This document shows, one piece after another, positions 45,349-56,816 of a DNA stretch of 64,000 nt; position 1 is the stretch's first letter; every line of letters starts with the position of its first letter. The stretch spans positions 3,731,001 through 3,795,000 of the forward strand of contig NC_087117.1 in NCBI RefSeq assembly GCF_963855985.1, given 5' to 3'. The notes beneath the pieces are model-generated. The model had not been told where the DNA came from and ran no database searches. It was given only the letters and a program-made list of their open reading frames with translations. The stretch is from Ostrinia nubilalis (lineage: Eukaryota > Arthropoda > Insecta > Lepidoptera > Crambidae). The translations under genes were made by a program, and so were the position numbers.

Positions 45349-45688
45349 CGTTTCAGCTCGGAATGACAACTTCTCAAAATGACAACCGGGGCGCAAAATG
45401 TCCACTTCTCGAAATGACAACTTCGCTAAAAGACAACTTCTCTTAATGTCTATTTCTCACAATGACAAATTCGCATTTGGTCAACTCTTGTTGATATTTT
45501 ATTTTCATTATTTATAGGGTTCTAGTTCTTCTAGAGTTGTCATTATGTGAAGTTGACCAAATGCGAATTTGTCATTGTGAGAAATAGACATTATGAGAAG
45601 TTGACATTTTAAGAAGTTGTCATTTCGAGAAGTGGACATTTTGCGCCCCGGTTGCCATTTTGAGAAGTTGTCATTCCGAGCTGAAACG
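45349..45688. mobile_element. Palindromic foldback-type element, copy 2 (340 bp)
   Basis: Same ends as copy 1, with about 50 bp of arm repeats missing. Confidence 0.85.
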
Positions 45689-45895
45689 AAAAGAAAAAAT
45701 AAAGTCATTTCCGTGTGCAACCGCCGCTGCCTCCGTTTGCGCTGGTCCACGCAGCCCGCCGCCGCCGCTACGAGCGGCCAGCCGAGGAGAATCTCGCCGA
45801 TAGATAGGTATGTCCCGGGATACCGCGGGGAAAACACCCTGCGGACCCCTACCGCATCCCCGGTCAGGTCCGCCTCAGCGCCCACATCACCATCC
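45689..45895 (+). pseudogene. Jockey ORF1 N-terminal fragment, repeat of 45142-45348
   Basis: Essentially identical to 45142-45348, so element plus fragment duplicated together (period about 547 bp). Confidence 0.7.
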
Positions 45896-46284
45896 CGTTT
45901 CAGCTCGGAATGACAACTTCTCAAAATGACAACCGGGGCGCAAAATGTCCACTTCTCGAAATGACAACTTCGTAAAATGTCAACTTCGCTAAAAGACAAC
46001 TTCTCATAATGTCTATTTCTCACAATGACAAAGTAGCATTTGGTCTACTTCGCATAATGTCAACTACTTGTTGATATTTTATTTTCATTATTTCTAGAGT
46101 TCTAGTTCTTCTAGAGTTGTCATTATGTGAAGTTGCCCAAATGCGAATTTGTCATTGTGAGAAATTGACATTATGAGAAGTTGTCTTTTAGCGAAGTTGA
46201 CATTTTAAGAAGTTGTCATTTCGAGAAGTGGACATTTTGCGCCCCGGTTGCCATTTTGAGAAGTTGTCATTCCGAGCTGAAACG
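45896..46284. mobile_element. Palindromic foldback-type element, copy 3 (389 bp)
   Basis: Same ends and arms as copy 1. Confidence 0.85.
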
Positions 46285-46562
46285 AAAAGAAAAAATAAAG
46301 TCATTTCCGTTAAGTGTGATACCGCCGCTGCCTCCACGAGCTACGAGCCTACTAGCCGCTACGAGCGGCCAGCCGAGGAGAATCTCGCCGATAGAGAGGT
46401 ATGTCCCCGGTCAGGTCCGCCTCAGCGCCCACATCACCATCCGCCCACGGCTTCTCGGCCTCGGCCCGTTTCTCCTCGGAGGGCCGATCAGGCACGACAG
46501 CCGAAGGCAGCCAACCGAGCGGGACCCTGGCCCCCCAGGTGGTCTCCGACGAGGACTACATG
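46285..46562 (+). pseudogene. Jockey ORF1 N-terminal fragment, longer version
   Basis: Continues through SPVRSASAPTSPSAHGFSA and LAPQVVSDEDYMDYV, matching 2250-2460. It ends at GATTACGTA, where a different TE-derived exon begins. Confidence 0.7.
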
Positions 46563-46663
46563 GATTACGTAACTCCAAGAATCGAAAAAGACACATTGGA
46601 TCCTGACTTTGAGGGCATATTTGTTGGCCCTCAAATCAGGCAATTGATTAAATATGATATCGA
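46563..46663 (+). pseudogene. TE-associated protein exon, 5' part (GPQIRQLI type)
   Basis: RIEKDTLDPDFEGIFVGPQI then RQLIKYDID. I recognise this as part of an uncharacterised protein repeatedly found with insect transposons; its continuation is at 48920. Joining across the insert keeps the reading frame for several codons (KYDID-IFKEKL). Confidence 0.55.
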
Positions 46664-46720
46664 CACCTTCAGGTTCAATTGTCGTATAAACCATTTTGGC
46701 CAAATTGAGTTATATGTATA

Positions 46721-47199
46721 TGTTACGGTTAATGTGATAAATTGAAAATTATTAATAATAACCGGTTATTATGAATAATTACCGACAGTCGCGGTAAAAG
46801 TGATAAATGAATCACATTTAACAGTGATTATTTAATAATTCAAGCTCAGTACTAACAAATTTCATAAAAGAGAACAACATCTTGTGTACGTGCTCGTGTA
46901 CAGCCAAACTTTTGAACGTTTTGATATCATATATTAATATAAATTGGCATAATGAGTTTGGAGTGTTTCTTGCATAATATTAGTTTTCCATGATGCCTAT
47001 AACATAATGTTTTGATTTAAAGTGAAAAATAGGTTAAGGTGCGGCGGGGGTGGCCCTTGGGCCACCCCTAAGCCGCCTATTTAGTTTTATACACACATAA
47101 ATGACCTCATATTAATCACATTTACCAAATCATTCGGTAATTATTCATAATAACCGGCGATTATTCATAATTTTCACATTTATCACTTTGACCGTAACA
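46721..47199. mobile_element. Ginger-like MITE (479 bp) with TATA duplication
   Basis: TGTTACGGT...GTGATAAAT and its inverted copy, with nested AATAATAACCGG...ATTATGAATAATTACCG pairing. TATA occurs on both sides (46717-46720, 47200-47203). Start TGTTAC and target match the Ginger element at 36113. A strong hairpin GGGGTGGCCC-TTG-GGCCACCCC lies at about 47048-47072. Confidence 0.7.
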
Positions 47200-47796
47200 T
47201 ATACCATTTTAATCAGAATTTTTTTCTCTATCGAGCTGTATATTCGATATATTGAAATTCGCTAAAAAAAATGTTTATACGCCCCAAAAAACTATAGCCT
47301 AAAAGATAAATAAATACCTTATAAACGATGTAAAAACCGAATGCTTGTATTTGGTATTTTTGCTAAGATGTATCAACCATACATTTTTTTAAGCCAGGAT
47401 GTAAAACTCTCTCGTATATGAAAATGGTTTTTACGCCCAAAGACATATGGCCAGATATTTGGATCCAACGTCGTAAGTCCACGTATTCAATATGGTAATT
47501 ATATTGTTTCATATTCATATTCATTTGTTTATTGCATCACATATGTATGTATGGACAGTAAGTAAGTTTTTCTTAATTAAAAAGTTAAATAAAGTTGACT
47601 TTTAAAGATAATAACTAGATAGGTAGGTATATAAGGTTGCTTTCCAGGTCCAGTACATTCATGAATTGATCTCGACTAAATGTGATGAATTCAAGACTTT
47701 TAAACAAAGAAAACAAGCCATAGTGTGCTCATGAAGGCTATTTATACCCTTTTGATATGCTCTGTAATAATTTATTACTTTACAAGTACTATTAGG

Positions 47797-48092
47797 GATG
47801 ATGACTAGGTAATGAAATCGAAATTCTATTTAGTCCGTCAGACAGATAATTAGAAAATATTATTCATATTTTTTTTCCATAATCGAATAATTACAGTGTT
47901 ATATTGAGTTGAAATGTCGCGTGACGTCACTTTTGAGTAAAAATTCTACTCTAGCGTGACGTATCGCGCCATTTCAACTCGATGTAGCACTGTTATTATT
48001 TAATTATGAAAGAAAATAAAAAACGATGAGTCTAATATTTTCTAATTATCTGTCTGACGGACAAATAATTGAAATTTTGTCATCTAGCCTTT
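47797..48092. mobile_element. Palindromic MITE, about 295 bp
   Basis: GTCCGTCAGACAGATAATTAG (20 of these bases) near 47840 is mirrored by CTAATTATCTGTCTGACGGAC near 48043. Inner arms pair TTGAGTTGAAATGTCGCG with CGCGCCATTTCAACTCGA. Exact ends are approximate. Confidence 0.75.
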
Positions 48093-48919
48093 ACTTTTAG
48101 CTGTAATTTAAATTTGGGTTTCTTGTAAAGATATAAATTCCTTAGAGAAATTCTCAAAAAATTACAAATCCTTCTCCTGAGCATACTGGGGCTCTTCTCT
48201 TTATGCAAAATTTATCATAACCAAACGAATTCAATATGCGTCAGCAGAGAACCAGGAAAGCTGTCTTAATGTTTTGCTGTAATTGTATTTTTTTGTTCAA
48301 AATTTATGGTGATTAGTTTTGTTTAAAATTATTAGTTTTGCCATAATTTTCCTGCAAAATTGTAAAAAAAAAACAATAAACTTGTTATTTTTCGTATGCA
48401 AGAAAATTTATTATTTCTACCTCAACCAAATATAGTTTTTACACTGTTAAATATCTTTGTGCAAATTCTCTAAACAACAAAAGCCTGGAAATAGTAAACA
48501 ATACATTATTTACATGTATAGTTTTAATAATACATTTGAATAAATCACTTTATCAATGGGTATATAAACCAAAAAAATTACATCTAATGGTCTTTAAGCC
48601 ATCAATTTCAGTCTCGTGTTTACTAAAAAATCAAATACGACGTAAAGAGTTATTTTTAGGTCCAATATAATGGGTCGTATAAACCACCGAGTGCCTTTTT
48701 TAAGGACGTAACTCCAAGCTAACTTTAAAACTACTGAAGATACCCATTTTTTAAATATCTAGACTTTTTCATCGCAAGAATTGAAAAATGTTTTCTCTTG
48801 GTCATTTTTTTATAACTTCTCAAATAAAAAAGTTACGATTTATTTATTAAAAAAAAAAACGTTTTTTGGCTCTCCTGAAAAGTAGGGTTTTGGTTTATAC
48901 GACAATTGAACCTGAAGGT

Positions 48920-49300
48920 ATCGATATATTTAAAGAAAAGCTTTAGAAAATTTAGAAAAATCAGCTTGGGAATCATTCATAAAAGTAACTTCCAATTTTC
49001 TAGGAAATCGCCGATCAAGTGACCATAAATGTATTATTGCGGAGCTTTTATCTACTTATAAGGTTTTGGCCTGTAATATGTCATTGAAAATACATTTTCT
49101 TCATTCACATTTAGACTTCTTCCCTGAAAATTTGGGCGCCATCAGCGATGAACACGGTGAAAGATTCTATCAAGACTTCCACCATAGAAAAACGATATCA
49201 AAGCAAGTGGAGCCCACGAATGTATGTATTTAGGATTACTGTTCGACATTAAAACGAGACATTCCTGAAGCAACATACAGACGAAAATCATAAAAGGAAA
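48920..49300 (+). pseudogene. TE-associated protein exon, 3' part
   Basis: EKSAWESFIKVTSNFLGNRR, then LSTYKVLACNMSLKIHFLHS and FFPENLGAISDEHGERFYQD, with later TLKRDIPEATYRRKS. It resembles an uncharacterised protein common in arthropod TE-rich DNA. Internal stops and a frame change disable it. Confidence 0.6.
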
Positions 49301-49529
49301 TTCATATTAATCTTGCAATAAATCGAAATAACTTCTTTTTGTTGATAAAAATTCAAATTTTTTAAAATGTTATAAAATGGTATAACAAAAAATCTATTCG
49401 TATTTAAATCATTTCAATTGTATTTCTGGTATCCTTATCCTTGTCCTAATCATAAACAGACAAAAGTTTTCATGTTACATGCAAAAGTTGTTTTTTTGTT
49501 GACTAGTGTAATTACATTACCTACTCCCA

Positions 49530-51905
49530 TGAGAGGAGGTGTTTTTATTTTCATTATAATTATTTATTCCAATCGGTGAATCGATGAACGATTGAAGCTA
49601 AAATGTTCAATCATTCATCGGTTCAGTGATTCAGATTGTCTCTGAGGCTCACGCCCACGCATAATGTCACTAAGAGGAGATTGCGCATGCGTTGCAGGAG
49701 CGCGGCGAGCGGCTCGACGGCGGCGGCGGGCGTAGGGTTGCCAGGTCCAAAATCACAAAAGCCGGACTTTGTGCTGTATTTGGCCGGACATTTTACCTTA
49801 AAAGCCGGACATGTGACAGGTGTAATTAGTGTCAGGTCATGACTGAGTACTATCATCATCGGTTGCTAACCAACATCCTGATGCGTGCGCTTCATATGAT
49901 TCTGTGGCTCGACTTTCGCCTGGCGCGGCAACCAAATAAAAAGCCTAACAGGACAGGACAGGAGGACAAGCCGGACAAGGCAATATTTGGCCGGACAAGT
50001 CCCTAAAAAGCCTAACATGTCCGGCTAAAGCCGGGCAGCGGCCGCGGCGCTGGAGGCGCGCCTGCCGCTCGAGGCCTTCGCGCTGCCGGCCGTGGCGCGA
50101 CGACGACTGTGAGTACCGCTTCTCCCTTCCGTCGCACAGTGGTCAATTTTAAGAATTTAGGGGTACTTAATTATATCTGTACCCCCAGTGAAAAGGGATC
50201 TAAGTCAAAAATGGTGATTTTTGGGAAATCGCATTTGAAGTTAAAAAAAAATCCTGCTTCGTCGCTATTAGAGATAACTGGGTGAAATATTTTTTAGGTG
50301 AAAGGTAATGTTAGATATAATTAGGCAGTGTGCCAGTTTGGGAAATATAGCATGTGGTTTTTTCGTAATTAAATAAAAACCTAGTTATATCACCATGCAC
50401 GACAACTTTATATTCGTGTAAAGTGATGTAATGGGACATAAATCATTTTACACCACACTGGCTAACAAGTGTAAAGTGATACATTTTACGCCATTTCTGT
50501 TGATAATTTTTTGTTTCTTAAATTTTAGAAAAAGTTGTAAAACAAACATTAGTAATTACACTATGAGGAATCATTATTTCAGGTTATTTAGGGTAAATCG
50601 TCCAAAAATTGTTACTTATATCAATAGACACCAATTTTGTGGTGAGAAGAAAAATGTGTCAACTGATCTAACTAACATAATAGCGATCTAAGTATCCTAA
50701 TAATTATGTGTAAAGTGATATAAGTGGCGACTGTAAAGGAATAAGGCTAGAATTTGAGACTGAATTCTAATTATTTACTCCTTAAATGTTTTTTCTGATC
50801 TGAAACTACTATTTTATTAATTAAATTAATGAAATCGTTCAAGTTTGGAAGATATTTAATAAAGTATGAAAATTGTTCAAAGCTGCCCCCCTCTCCCCTA
50901 CACCATATACCATCAATGATATCGGCCTAAATCACATACATTATCTCCTATTTTAAAGTAAGTATTGCTGAAGCAATTGTGTAGTAAAGACCAGAAACAA
51001 CAATGGTTTCACATCAACTAATTAGACAGGAGACAGAGAAAAGTTTGTTTTCTACAATTACCCTATTAGGAATCAAATCCTGGACCAGAGATGGTGATGT
51101 CAAGCTATATTGATTGCCTTGAACGTTAAAACAACGTCAAACGCTTTACGAACATTTGCTGTGATTTAGTGATATCGAATTGCACATCAGCTGGAGCGAA
51201 AATGGAGAGCGGTCGCGAGCGGCTGCAGATGAAACGCAAATGAATTGGAGACATTACCAAATTAACGTAATCGGGGCCCTGAACGAAATTCATGTGCTTA
51301 GGATTCTCAACAACTGTTTCCGGTTCATGTTTTGCTTGCGCAAATGACAACATTTCCTCATACTAGTCCTAAGCTCTAACACAGGTCAACAAAAAATCAA
51401 AATGAAAATGGTGCCGAGATTCTGTTGATAGTTTATTATTAGGTGTGTATTAGTAATATTAAAAATATTTTTCTTTTTTTTTTTTACTACGTGTAGTTTT
51501 GGATCTACCCTCAGTTTTAAAATTTAGCTTTAATCGGTACTTTGGTTGCACAGTCTGTAGAGTTATCGTTACATTTTTATAAATGCATTTATTTTAATAT
51601 CATGTCTACATTGCCAAGAAGAATTGTTTGAACTATAAATCAATTTGATTATGTTCCCCGCAAGAAAATCTAAAGCAATAACCGTAAAACCTAATATTTT
51701 TTTATTAAAATAAAAAAACTTTATTTTTTCAACCCTGACATGTGGACGAGTGCTTTTGCGAATTATTCGTGGGCGCTAGTGCGAAATTAAAATGGATATC
51801 ATTTCTGATGAGATCACCAACGAATGGATTAAAACGATCAAACAACGTTATTGAAAGAACACTAACAATATTTTATCAAATTTTATTTAATCGACAGGCA
51901 AATTC
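49530..51905. repeat. Segmental duplication, copy A
   Basis: GAGAGGAGGTGTTTTTATTT through the ACAATATTTTAT.AAATTTTA tract is nearly identical to 52489-55858. It lacks the foldback element found in copy B; the junction CACCATATACCATCAATG is intact at about 50900-50920. It contains a GCCGGAC-rich patch and a candidate captured exon. Confidence 0.9.
50036..50111 (+). other. Candidate captured exon end with splice donor (copy A)
   Basis: A sharply GC-rich tract reads AAAALEARLPLEAFALPAVA then RRR, ending at ACGACTGTGAGTACC, a good splice donor. It stands out from the AT-rich surroundings and may be a fragment of a host gene carried by a mobile element. The gene of origin is not recognised. Confidence 0.35.
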
Positions 51906-51914
51906 GAAGAACTC

Positions 51915-52095
51915 CGAAGGCAAAAGAAAAATAAAGTCATTTTCGTAGTCAAGTCACACGTAAGTGTACAGTGTGATACCGCCGCTGCCTCCTAGACGCT
52001 CAGCCGAGGAGAATCGCCGATAGAGAGGTATGTCCCCGGTCAGGTCCGCCTCAGCGCCCACATCACCATCCGCCCACGGCTCCGCGTCTTTCCGT
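51915..52095 (+). pseudogene. Jockey ORF1 N-terminal fragment
   Basis: AAAATAAAGTCATTTTCGT, GTGTGATACCGCCGCTGCC, then the CGATAGAGAGGTATGTCCCC tract as at 46285, with different deletions. Confidence 0.65.
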
Positions 52096-52330
52096 TCTAT
52101 ACATATTCGTGTAAAGTGATGTAATGGGACATAAATCATTTTACACCACACTGGCTAACAAGACAGTGTAAAGTGATACATTTTACGCCATTTCTGTTGA
52201 GAATTTTGTTTCTTCAATTTTAGAAAAAGTTGTAAAACAAACATTAGTAATTACACTATGAGGAATCATTATTTCAGGTTATTTATGGTAAATCGTCCAA
52301 AAATAGACACCAATTTTGTGGTGTTAACTG
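52096..52330. repeat. Partial extra copy of part of the segmental duplication
   Basis: CATATTCGTGTAAAGTGATG to GACACCAATTTTGTGGTG repeats 50410-50645 with a deletion. Confidence 0.8.
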
Positions 52331-52334
52331 GACA

Positions 52335-52445
52335 AATCAGTCAAGTGACATTGACTAAGGCCATCAGTCGAAACCACTATTGACTGATTTTTGCAGTCAA
52401 AAGTGGTTTTGACCGATTATGAGTTTTGACTGTAACATAGACACT
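52335..52445. repeat. Imperfect hairpin repeat
   Basis: Alternating AGTCAA/TTGACT motifs (ATCAGTCAAGTGACATTGAC, GACTGATTTTTGCAGTCAAA) give an imperfect palindrome; possibly a MITE. Confidence 0.4.
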
Positions 52446-52995
52446 ATTGGATATGCTGTTTGAAATAAAAAAATGTGTCATATGCCACGAGAGGAGGTGT
52501 TTTTATTTTCATTATAATTATTTATTCCAATCGGTGAATCGATGAACGATTGAAGCTAAAATGTTCAATCATTCATCGGTTCAGTGATTCAGATTGTCTC
52601 TGAGGCTCACACGCCCACGCATAATGTCACTAAGAGGAGATTGCGCATGCGTTGCAGGAGCGCGGCGAGCGGCTCGACGGCGGCGGCGGGCGTAGGGTTG
52701 CCAGGTCCAAAATCACAAAAGCCGGACTTTGTGCTGTATTTGGCCGGACATTTTACCTTAAAAGCCGGACATGTGACAGGTGTAATTAGTGTCAGGTCAT
52801 GACTGAGTACTATCATCATCGGTTGCTAACCAACATCCTGATGCGTGCGCTTCATATGATTCTGTGGCTCGACTTTCGCCTGGCGCGGCAACCAAATAAA
52901 AAGCCTAACAGGACAGGACAGGAGGACAGGCCGGACAAGGCAATATTTGGCCGGACAAGTCCCTAAAAAGCCTAACATGTCCGGCTAAAGCCGGG

Positions 52996-53071
52996 CAGCG
53001 GCCGCGGCGCTGGAGGCGCGCCTGCCGCTCGAGGCCTTCGCGCTGCCGGCCGTGGCGCGACGACGACTGTG
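52996..53071 (+). other. Candidate captured exon end with splice donor (copy B)
   Basis: Identical to 50036-50111, including the donor. Confidence 0.35.
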
Positions 53072-53871
53072 AGTACCGCTTCTCCCTTCCGTCGCACAGT
53101 GGTCAATTTTAAGAATTTAGGGGTACTTAATTATATCTGTACCCCCAGTGAAAAGGGATCTAAGTCAAAAATGGTGATTTTTGGGAAATCGCATTTGAAG
53201 TTAAAAAAAAATCCTGCTTCGTCGCTATTAGAGATAACTGGGTGAAATATTTTTTAGGTGAAAGGTAATGTTAGATATAATTAGGCAGTGTGCCAGTTTG
53301 GGAAATATAGCATGTGGTTTTTTCGTAATTAAATAAAAACCTAGTTATATCACCATGCACGACAACTTTATATTCGTGTAAAGTGATGTAATGGGACATA
53401 AATCATTTTACACCACACTGGCTAACAAGTGTAAAGTGATACATTTTACGCCATTTCTGTTGATAATTTTTTGTTTCTTAAATTTTAGAAAAAGTTGTAA
53501 AACAAACATTAGTAATTACACTACGAGGAATCATTATTTCAGGTTATTTAGGGTAAATCGTCCAAAAATTGTTACTTATATCAATAGACACCAATTTTGT
53601 GGTGAGAAGAAAAATGTGTCAACTGATCTAACTAACATAATAGCGATCTAAGTATCCTAATAATTATGTGTAAAGTGATATAAGTGGCGACTGTAAAGGA
53701 ATAAGGCTAGAATTTGAGACTGAATTCTAATTATTTACTCCTTAAATGTTTTTTCTGATCTGAAACTACTATTTTATTAATTAAATTAATGAAATCGTTC
53801 AAGTTTGGAAGATATTTAATAAAGTATGAAAATTGTTCAAAGCTGCCCCCCTCTCCCCTACACCATATACC

Positions 53872-54868
53872 CGTTTATGCTCAGAATGCCAACTTCTCAA
53901 AATGCCAACCGCTCGCAAAATGACAACTTCTCAGAATGCCAACTTCTCGAAATGCCAACTTCGCGAAATGCCAACTTCTCAAAATGCCAACTTCTCAAAA
54001 TGCCAACTTCTCGAAATGACGACTTCTCATAATGACAACTTACAATTATAATGAATGCAGGAGCAGTGAATGCTACCACAAATAATAAAAATCATTAAAA
54101 AGTCCATATATTTACAATATCTCATCTCAATACCTTTATTTGTTACTATACAATCAATCAATACACTAGGGTCGTATCGCATCAATCTCTCATCTCAAAT
54201 GTCGATAGAATGACATATATAATTGTTACAATCATTGTTAAAATCAGATAAACAAAAACCAGATACGGTCTGTAACAGCAAAACAATTATTTTACTAGAT
54301 AAATTAACACATTACAAGGGCGATATAGTTTTGACAAGTATAACTTGTGCATTTTTTACAACTACCCTCATAACGTAACATTATTTTCGCCATGCACTAA
54401 TTTATGATTTAAATTGTACTGTGACCTTATCATACACCATAGCATAATTGTTTTGCTGTTACACAACAGACCGAACCTGGTTTTTGTTTATCCAATTTTG
54501 ACAATGATTGTAACAATTATATAGGTGTATGTCATTCTATCGACATTTGAGATGAGAGACTGATGCGATACGACCCTAGTGTATTGATTGATTGTATAGT
54601 AACAAATAAAGATATTGAGATATTGTAAATATATGGACTTTTTAATGATTTTTATTATTTGTGGTAGCATTCACTGCTCCTGCATTCATTATAATTGTAA
54701 GTTGTCATTATGAGAAGTTGTCATTTCGAGAAGTTGGCATTTTGAGAAGTTGGCATTTTGAGAAGTTGGCATTTCGCGAAGTTGGCATTTCGAGAAGTTG
54801 GCATTCTGAGAAGTTGTCATTTTGCGAGCGGTTGGCATTTTGAGAAGTTGGCATTCTGAGCATAAACG
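53872..54868. mobile_element. Foldback element, 997 bp, with 8-bp target duplication
   Basis: Ends CGTTTATGCTCAG / CTGAGCATAAACG. CATATACC is duplicated (53864-53871, 54869-54876) and present once in copy A. The two arms of about 425 bp are nearly perfect inverted copies around a central loop of about 150 bp. The outer 170 bp of each arm is a run of about 15-bp AATGCCAACTTCTCA motifs. No coding capacity. The 8-bp target suggests mobilisation by a hAT-type enzyme. Confidence 0.92.
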
Positions 54869-55904
54869 CATATACCATCAATGATATCGGCCTAAATCAC
54901 ATACATTATCTCCTATTTTAAAGTAAGTATTGCTGAAGCAATTGTGTAGTAAAGACCAGAAACAACAATGGTTTCACATCAACTAATTAGACAGGAGACA
55001 GAGAAAAGTTTGTTTTCTACAATTACCCTATTAGGAATCAAATCCTGGACCAGAGATGGTGATGTCAAGCTATATTGATTGCCTTGAACGTTAAAACAAC
55101 GTCAAACGCTTTACGAACATTTGCTGTGATTTAGTGATATCGAATTGCACATCAGCTGGAGCGAAAATGGAGAGCGGTCGCGAGCGGCTGCAGATGAAAC
55201 GCAAATGAATTGGAGACATTACCAAATTAACGTAATCGGGGCCCTGAACGAAATTCATGTGCTTAGGATTCTCAACAACTGTTTCCGGTTCATGTTTTGC
55301 TTGCGCAAATGACAACATTTCCTCATACTAGTCCTAAGCTCTAACACAGGTCAACAAAAAATCAAAATGAAAATGGTGCCGAGATTCTGTTGATAGTTTA
55401 TTATTAGGTGTGTATTAGTAATATTAAAAATATTTTTCTTTTTTTTTTTACTACGTGTAGTTTTGGATCTACCCTCAGTTTTAAAATTTAGCTTTAATCG
55501 GTACTTTGGTTGCACAGTCTGTAGTGTTATCGTTACATTTTTATAAATGCATTTATTTTAATATCATGTCTACATTGCCAAGAAGAATTGTTTGAACTAT
55601 AAATCAATTTGATTATGTTCCCCGCAAGAAAATCTAAAGCAATAACCGTAAAACCTAATATTTTTTTATTAAAATAAAAACTGTTTTTTCAACCCTGACG
55701 TGTGGACGAGTGCTTTTGCGAATTATTCGTGGGCGCTAGTGCGATATTAAAATGGATATCATTTCTGATGAGATCACCAACGAATGGATTAAAACGATCA
55801 AACAACGTTATTGAAAGAACACTAACAATATTTTATAAAATTTTATTTAATCGACAGGCAATCGGCCAAAGATCAAATTCGAAGAACTCCGAAGCGAATA
55901 AAGC

Positions 55905-56531
55905 CAAAAGAAAAAAAGTCATTTCTGTTAAGTGTGATACCGCCGCTGCCTCCACGAGCTACGAGCCTACTAGCCGCTACGAGCGGCCAGCCGAGGAGAA
56001 TCTCGCCGATAGAGAGGTATGTCCCGGGATACCGCGGGGAAAACACCCTGCGGGACCCCTACCGCATCCCCGGTCAGGTCCGCCTCAGCGCCCACATCAC
56101 CATCCGCCCACGGCTTCTCGGCCTCGGCCCGTTTCTCCTCGGAGGGCCGATCAGACACGACAGCCGAAGGCAGCCAACCGAGCGGTACCCTGGCCCCCCA
56201 GGTGGTCTCCGACGAGGACTACATGGATTACGTAGCTCCTCGGCCGGCCTCATCAAACTCCACGGCCCCAACGTCCTACGCGGCGTTGAACAGCTCCGCG
56301 CAGACGTACGCCGCGACACTAAATGCTCCCTCCCCTACCCCGCCACAACCGGAACCGGGGCAAGAGGACGAGCTGATGGACGTAGCGCCACCTACGACCG
56401 ACCCCGCCACGACCGCACGCACCCAACGGGCTTACCCACCCATTGTAGTGGAGAAGCTACCCAACTGGACGCAGCACTTCCGGGAGCTCAGCGAAAAGTT
56501 GGGCCACCCCCCCAACGCACGCCCATTCTAA
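55905..56531 (+). pseudogene. Jockey ORF1 N-terminal half, partly open
   Basis: The 170-codon frame 56019-56531 runs from TASPVRSASAPTSPSAHGFS through VVSDEDYMDYVAPRPASSNS to RAYPPIVVEKLPNWTQHFRE and LGHPPNARPF, stopping just before the PRE_C2HC domain. It is the best preserved of the short ORF1 fragments. A one-base insertion (GCGGGACCCC, 56051) separates it from the upstream frame. Confidence 0.75.
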
Positions 56532-56816
56532 ACAGGGGTGCGATTCATAGCGCGTACGTATTCTACAGAATTAACGTACTGGAACGAGATCCTCCAAATC
56601 GACATAGAAAATTACATAGATCTGAACCAGAATCTGGACCCGGGACCTGATCGCAGACTGGCCGGAACTCTCGAACAAAACCCGGGAGGAGCTGGCCCGA
56701 GCAGCCGACCCGACCAGGAGGCGGCCAAGAAGAAGGCGCGGCCAAGGGAAGAAGCGGAGCGGCAAACCAAGTCCGGGAGACAGTCCAGGCCAGTAACTTT
56801 TAAAATTAAATTTTAA
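56532..56816 (+). pseudogene. Fusion of ORF1 remnant with the WNEILQIDIENYIDL segment
   Basis: GVRFIART from ORF1 leads directly to YWNEILQIDIENYIDLNQNL, also seen at 897-960. A basic Lys/Arg/Glu-rich tail (EEAERQTKSGRQ) ends at TAA 56814. Origin of the second part is unknown. Confidence 0.45.

Larger units (their letters stand above)
46664..48919. mobile_element. TIR element of unknown family, 2.26 kb, inserted in the exon
   Basis: ACCTTCAGGTTCAATTGTCG at the left is mirrored by CGACAATTGAACCTGAAGGT at the right, and the match continues with TATAAACC. ATCGA at 46659-46663 and 48920-48924 is the likely target duplication. The flanks form one continuous coding tract. No transposase is seen; two MITEs lie inside. 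Confidence 0.75.
52489..55858. repeat. Segmental duplication, copy B (with foldback insertion)
   Basis: Same sequence as copy A with few substitutions plus 1005 bp comprising the foldback element and one copy of its target. Confidence 0.9.

Noticed and set aside
49623..49859. Repeated 68-78-codon frames (49636-49842, 52584-52802 and complements) as small genes
   Set aside because: Present only because of the segmental duplication; composition reflects GCCGGAC repeats and no domain is visible.
53880..54040. 15-bp AATGCCAACTTCTCA repeats as a CRISPR or protein-binding array
   Set aside because: They are the mirrored arms of a foldback transposon with a defined target duplication.
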